Assembly: GCA_003142355.1 (NCBI GenBank)
Contig: PLMF01000321.1
Coordinates: 1 to 8,980 of the forward strand
Length of the DNA: 8,980 nucleotides
Source of the DNA: Bryobacterales bacterium
GTDB taxonomy: Bacteria > Acidobacteriota > Terriglobia > Bryobacterales > Bryobacteraceae
Direction: 5' to 3'
Position numbers and translations under genes: made by a program. The notes under the pieces were generated by a model. It searched no databases, was not told where the DNA came from, and saw nothing but the letters and a program-made list of their open reading frames with translations. Positions 6,145 through 8,980 of this stretch are shown here, in pieces. Every line of letters begins with the position of its first letter. The stretch's first letter is position 1.

Positions 6145-8088
6145 TCATAACCGGGACGCGGCTCTCAAAGCTGGGTCCACGACCGGCAGGGGGGCGGGAG
6201 GCCGGCCGACCTTGCCTTTGTACGCCTCCTGAATGTCCACGTGGTTGATTTCGAGAAGCCGGCCCAGCACCATGTCGAGATTGTTGCGGGCCTTGATGTA
6301 GCCGTTTAACGCGTTGGTCTCCGCCGTCTGGGAGGTGACCACGTCGCGCTGGAGCAGCGCTACGTCGGTGAAGGTGGCGGTGCCCATCTGGTATTTGCGC
6401 TGCGTGCCGGCAAAGGTCTGCTCCTGGAGTTTGCGGGCTTTGACGGCGGTTTCGTAAGCCGCGCGCGCCTGTTCGAGCGCAATCCGGGCATTGACCACGT
6501 TCAGGCGGACGGCGTTTTCCGCCTGCTTGGCGTCGATTTCCGCTTGCCGGTAATCCAACTGGTTCTTGATCATGTCGGCGCGCGCGGCGGAGTTGCGGAG
6601 CGGAACGTTGAGATTGAAACCGGCCGAGTAGTTGGGGAAATTCCGCCCCGCCACCTGGCCGAAGACGGTTCCCCAGTTGCCCATGAAATACGCATTCGGG
6701 GCGCTGCGCGAGAACAGCGGCGTCCCATCGGAGGCGATGGGAATGGGAATGTTGTTGGGATCGCCCGCCAGGCCGTTGTTTTGCAGGTTGAGGTAGATGT
6801 CCAGGCCCGGCAGCATGGCGTTCTTCACGCCTTTCATGTTGATGCGGGTGTTTTCCATGTTGATGGCCGCGGCCTTCAGCTCCGGCCGGTTCGACAGGGC
6901 CTCCGCCACCATATCCTGGATGGGCTGCACGGCCTCCGATTCCGGCACCTGAATACTATCGGTGGGGATGATGTGAGCATCCATGATGGCGACGCTGTCC
7001 ACGCCGCTGCGGGTCAAAGCACTCTTGAGGATCAGTTCCTGCTGCAAGAGCTGCGCGTGCGCCTGGCTCAAATCCAGTTGCGCGGTTTCGGCGCCGGCCT
7101 CGGCCTGCACGATGTCGATGGGCGCGACGGCGCCAATGGCGAGGCGCTTGCGGTTGTCCTGGTAGAGTTTCTCCGCGATGTCGAGGGCCTTCTGCTTGGC
7201 CTTCAGATTGTCGTTGAGGCTGACCAGGTCCCAGTAGAGATCGATCGCGTTCTTCACGGTGGCGATCACCTGCGTCTTGAAGTTGAGGTCCGCCACCGTG
7301 AGGTTGTTCCTGGCGATGGTGATGGCTCGTTTGTTCGTCGCCACTCCAAAGCCCTGCAGCAGCGGCTGATGGATGCTGAGCGCCAGGTTGCCGCTGAGGC
7401 TGGGATTGTACTCGTTGGCGGGGGCGTTTTGGAACAGGCTCTGCTGAGACATCTCCAGCGTCACCTGGGTTCCGGTGAGGAAGCTCTTCTGTATTCCGTA
7501 GTCAACCGTGTGCGCGGAGGAGATGAGGTAATTCGTGCCGGTACCCACGTCGCTGGTGAGAATCCTGGTCTGGTGGGCGGCCTGCCAGCTCACGAAAGCC
7601 AGGGGCTCGAGGTTGGGAATGCCGCTTCCCGCCGCCTGAATGGTGAAGCCGCTGAGGATGCCGCTTTGCGCGCTGCCGCCGCCCCCGCCTCCGAGGGAAC
7701 TGCTGCCGCTCAGAACGCCGCTCGAAGCCGAGGAAAAGCCCGCGCGGATGCCGCCGCCCGAGAACCGCAGCAACTGCCCGGCGCTGGCGCGCAACTGGTC
7801 CGTTTCCGCCTGCCGGCGGTCATAACGGTGATATTCGATGTCGAGGTTGTTCTCCAGGGCCAGCGCGATCGTATCGGCCAGCGACAGGTAGAGGTTCCCC
7901 GCGCGCATGAGGGAGTCCAGCCGGTCGGAATTCGAGAAAGTCGTGTGAGACAGGGGCGCGGGGAAGTACTGCCCCGCAAGGTGCGACCATGGCCTGGCGC
8001 CTTCATACACCGATACTTCGGGCGTTTGAACCGTCAAGCTTTGCGCTCCGGCCGCGCCCACGGCACAGAGAAGCCAAAGAACTCGCAT
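6145..8088 (-). CDS. TolC-family outer-membrane efflux protein
   Basis: A 647-residue TolC-like outer-membrane channel protein, expected to form a trimeric exit duct for a tripartite efflux or type I secretion system. Residues 1-15 are a signal peptide (cut likely at AGA|Q). The first outer-membrane-efflux repeat begins at 67 (LYLSLADTIALALENNLDIEYHRYDRRQAETD). A Gly/Ser-rich stretch (110-160, with six Gly in a row at 133-138) follows. Helical coiled-coil segments occur at 255-360 (IARNNLTVADLNFKTQVIATVKNAIDLYWDLVS, KLYQDNRKRLAIGAVAPIDIVQAEA). The second repeat starts near 394 (MVAEALSNRPELKAAAINMENTRINMKGVKNAMLPGLDI) and runs to about 612. It is longer than E. coli TolC (about 470 mature residues). 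The C-terminus is Pro-rich. The start at 8088 is fixed by GGAGGT seven bases upstream; the frame stays open to 8148. No adaptor or pump gene is in the window. Confidence 0.92.
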   Translation of the reverse strand: MRVLWLLCAVGAAGAQSLTVQTPEVSVYEGARPWSHLAGQYFPAPLSHTTFSNSDRLDSLMRAGNLYLSLADTIALALENNLDIEYHRYDRRQAETDQLRASAGQLLRFSGGGIRAGFSSASSGVLSGSSSLGGGGGGSAQSGILSGFTIQAAGSGIPNLEPLAFVSWQAAHQTRILTSDVGTGTNYLISSAHTVDYGIQKSFLTGTQVTLEMSQQSLFQNAPANEYNPSLSGNLALSIHQPLLQGFGVATNKRAITIARNNLTVADLNFKTQVIATVKNAIDLYWDLVSLNDNLKAKQKALDIAEKLYQDNRKRLAIGAVAPIDIVQAEAGAETAQLDLSQAHAQLLQQELILKSALTRSGVDSVAIMDAHIIPTDSIQVPESEAVQPIQDMVAEALSNRPELKAAAINMENTRINMKGVKNAMLPGLDIYLNLQNNGLAGDPNNIPIPIASDGTPLFSRSAPNAYFMGNWGTVFGQVAGRNFPNYSAGFNLNVPLRNSAARADMIKNQLDYRQAEIDAKQAENAVRLNVVNARIALEQARAAYETAVKARKLQEQTFAGTQRKYQMGTATFTDVALLQRDVVTSQTAETNALNGYIKARNNLDMVLGRLLEINHVDIQEAYKGKVGRPPAPLPVVDPALRAASRL

Positions 8089-8101
8089 GGAGCCCACCTC
8101 C
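8089..8101 (-). promoter_or_regulatory. Ribosome binding site of the TolC-family gene
   Basis: On the minus strand GGAGGT stands seven bases before the ATG at 8088. It decides this start over an upstream in-frame ATG at 8148, which would add 20 residues before the signal peptide. Confidence 0.7.
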
Positions 8102-8149
8102 GGATTCAGAATGGCGATGCGAAAACTGAGTGGCAACTGCGGGGCCAAT

Positions 8150-8210
8150 GGACGGCGTGGCGGAAGCCGTTGAAAAATAGCGGGTTATGCCGCTACCGCC
8201 GACGCCATCC
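8150..8210. repeat. 61-base composite inverted repeat
   Basis: The outer arms 8150-8163 and 8196-8210 make 13 base pairs with one mismatch (C8153/A8207) and one bulge (G8201). Directly inside the right arm is a perfect inner hairpin, TAGCGG (8178-8183) with CCGCTA (8190-8195) around a 6-base loop. The left interior, 8164-8177, is unpaired. Such a compact two-stem form suggests an RNA leader structure or a dispersed palindromic element. Confidence 0.6.
8173..8195 (-). terminator. Intrinsic-terminator-like hairpin upstream of the TolC gene
   Basis: Read on the minus strand: TAGCGG, loop CATAAC, CCGCTA, then TTTTT. A perfect 6-bp stem followed at once by five T residues is the intrinsic terminator form, though the stem is short. 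It lies 85 bases before the TolC start on the same strand, with no minus-strand gene seen upstream within the window. It could therefore stop read-through into the TolC gene or be a leader attenuator. Confidence 0.4.
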
Positions 8211-8222
8211 GTAGTCCGGGGG

Positions 8223-8238
8223 TGTTCGTTCCCGAACA
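8223..8238. promoter_or_regulatory. 16-bp palindrome, possible operator
   Basis: TGTTCG (8223-8228) and CGAACA (8233-8238) are perfect arms with TTCC between. The size and symmetry fit a dimeric repressor site, but no regulator can be named. As RNA it would make a tight tetraloop hairpin. Confidence 0.35.
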
Positions 8239-8282
8239 GCGGCTTTGCGGAATCGGAACGTGTCAGTCAAAGGCAATATTAC

Positions 8283-8376
8283 CGCAGAGGCGCAGAGGCG
8301 CTGAGTAAGATAAGGGTAAGTAAGGAGTGCCGGGTGAGTGGGGCTGGCGCGTCTTCCCCGGGTTGGCGCGCAGAGG
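8283..8376 (+). repeat. CGCAGAGG repeat element
   Basis: CGCAGAGG occurs in tandem at 8283-8290 and 8291-8298, then a variant CGCTGAGT (8299-8306), and a third exact copy at 8369-8376. The stretch is strongly purine-biased on the plus strand. Similar ACCGCAGAGGCGCAGAGG-type tracts are scattered in intergenic DNA of many environmental bacteria and give spurious peptides like LCASAPLR; this is from recall, not a search. Confidence 0.5.
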
Positions 8377-8390
8377 AAGCGGAGAAGGAC

Positions 8391-8434
8391 GGGGGCGAGG
8401 GGGCGAAACTGGGGACTTTTGGCGGCCGGGTGGG
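8391..8434 (+). other. G-run tract, possible G-quadruplex
   Basis: Runs of G at 8391-8395 (5), 8399-8403 (5), 8411-8414 (4), 8428-8430 (3) and 8432-8434 (3). The loops are 3, 7, 13 and 1 bases, so it is a non-canonical candidate because of the 13-base loop. It ends 40 bases before the HAD start codon on the coding strand. Confidence 0.3.
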
Positions 8435-8474
8435 AAGTCTCTTTTGATGGTAAAGTGGGCAGGGCACGGTCACC

Positions 8475-8980
8475 ATGTACAAAGCCATCATTTTCGACTT
8501 GGGCAGGGTGCTCGTTGACTTTGATTTCGAGCGCGGGTTTCAGGCGCTCGAGAGCTTCTGCCCGTATGACGCGGCGGAGATTCGCCGGCGTATCGCAGCC
8601 ACCGACCTGGTGGAGCGCTTCGAAACCGGCCTGATCGAACCGCCAGACTTCGTCGCGCAGCTCTCCGGGATTCTCGCCCTCGACATCGACTACGCCGGTT
8701 TCTGCCGGCTGTGGAGCAGCATCTTCACCGATCCTCTGATCCCCGAAGCCATGCTGGAAGGGCTCGCGGCCCGCCACCGGCTGCTGCTGCTCTCCAACAC
8801 CAACGCCATCCATTTCGAGGCGATCCGCGAGAACTACCCCATGCTGCGCCACTTCCACGAGCGGATTCTGTCCTACGAGGTGCACGCCATGAAGCCTGGG
8901 TGCGAGATTTTTCAGGCGGCCCTGGAACGCTGCGGATGCCGTCCCGAGGAGTGTTTCTACACCGACGACATAGCCGCTTA
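8475..8980 (+). CDS. HAD-superfamily phosphatase, partial (YihX-like)
   Basis: The first 168 residues of a haloacid-dehalogenase-like hydrolase; the gene runs off the right edge. Motif I is IIFDLGRVLVDFD with nucleophile Asp8. The usual second Asp (+2) is Gly10, as in the DLGNV subgroup that includes the sugar-phosphate phosphatase YihX. Residues 16-90 are the helical cap. Motif II is LLLLSNTN with Ser107, motif III is Lys140 in HAMKPG, and motif IV is FYTDD with Asp164/165 close to the edge. The likely role is a small phosphatase on a sugar phosphate or similar substrate; the substrate is not shown. The ATG at 8475 is the first usable start after an in-frame TAA at 8451-8453; the ribosome binding site is weak (AGGG). 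It is divergent from the TolC gene. Confidence 0.88.
   Translation, partial: MYKAIIFDLGRVLVDFDFERGFQALESFCPYDAAEIRRRIAATDLVERFETGLIEPPDFVAQLSGILALDIDYAGFCRLWSSIFTDPLIPEAMLEGLAARHRLLLLSNTNAIHFEAIRENYPMLRHFHERILSYEVHAMKPGCEIFQAALERCGCRPEECFYTDDIAA

Larger units (their letters stand above)
8089..8474. other. Divergent 386-bp spacer rich in structure
   Basis: This lies between the TolC gene (minus) and the HAD gene (plus). No credible gene was seen; short frames on both strands read as repeat-derived text (for example LCASA and SASAPLR on the minus strand). It holds a 61-base composite inverted repeat (8150-8210), a 16-bp palindrome (8223-8238), CGCAGAGG repeats (8283-8376) and a G-run tract (8391-8434). 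No convincing -35/-10 pair was found for either flanking gene. Confidence 0.6.

Noticed and set aside
6544..8214. 556-residue plus-strand frame opposite the TolC gene
   Set aside because: It is a long antisense shadow caused by high GC: low-complexity Arg/Gly/Val text, no family features, and it lies across a clear TolC-family gene.
8193..8885. 230-residue minus-strand frame opposite the HAD gene
   Set aside because: Overlaps a clear HAD coding sequence, and its C-terminal part is translated repeat text of the CGCAGAGG type.

Overview
The window looks like chromosomal DNA from a GC-rich (about 60%) Gram-negative bacterium, most likely an acidobacterium of the Solibacter/Bryobacter kind. This is an inference from gene style: a CadC-like winged-helix regulator joined to TolB-like and TPR domains, a small exported Sm-like protein, a decayed piece resembling the acidobacterial MacB/ADOP permeases, a TolC-type outer-membrane protein, and exported proteins with Ala|Gln signal-peptide junctions. 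No rRNA, tRNA, CRISPR array, transposase or phage gene was found.

Left block (1-3204, minus strand): an exported RCC1-repeat protein (1075-3204) is followed 55 bases later by an exported alpha/beta hydrolase (147-1019). The first codons of another minus-strand gene may run off the left edge (1-35). The RCC1 protein resolves by eye into 14 repeats, enough for two seven-bladed propellers, and the second half is much more degenerate.

Middle block (3205-5519): the 129-bp divergent spacer between the RCC1 gene and a plus-strand regulator carries a 7+4 direct repeat, a possible promoter and a 7-bp inverted repeat. The regulator is split by an apparent one-base frameshift near 4490-4500 into 3334-4506 (DNA-binding, TolB-like and first TPR part) and 4509-5072 (remaining TPRs). 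Restoring one base gives a protein of about 579 residues. The 447-bp gap that follows holds no intact gene but has a short stretch resembling a permease remnant.

Right block (5520-8980): on the minus strand, a TolC-family protein (6145-8088) is followed by a small exported Sm-like protein with two Gly/Ala-rich hydrophobic segments (5520-6032). The 386-bp divergent spacer (8089-8474) is unusually rich in structure: a 61-base composite inverted repeat containing a terminator-like hairpin, a 16-bp palindrome, CGCAGAGG repeats and a purine-rich G-run tract. A plus-strand HAD-family phosphatase begins at 8475 and runs off the right edge.

Most of the window is therefore cell-envelope or exported proteins plus one damaged transcription regulator. 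No complete defence, biosynthetic or mobile system is visible. The most interesting items are the frameshifted regulator with its candidate operator, the 14-repeat RCC1 protein, and the structured spacer at 8150-8435.
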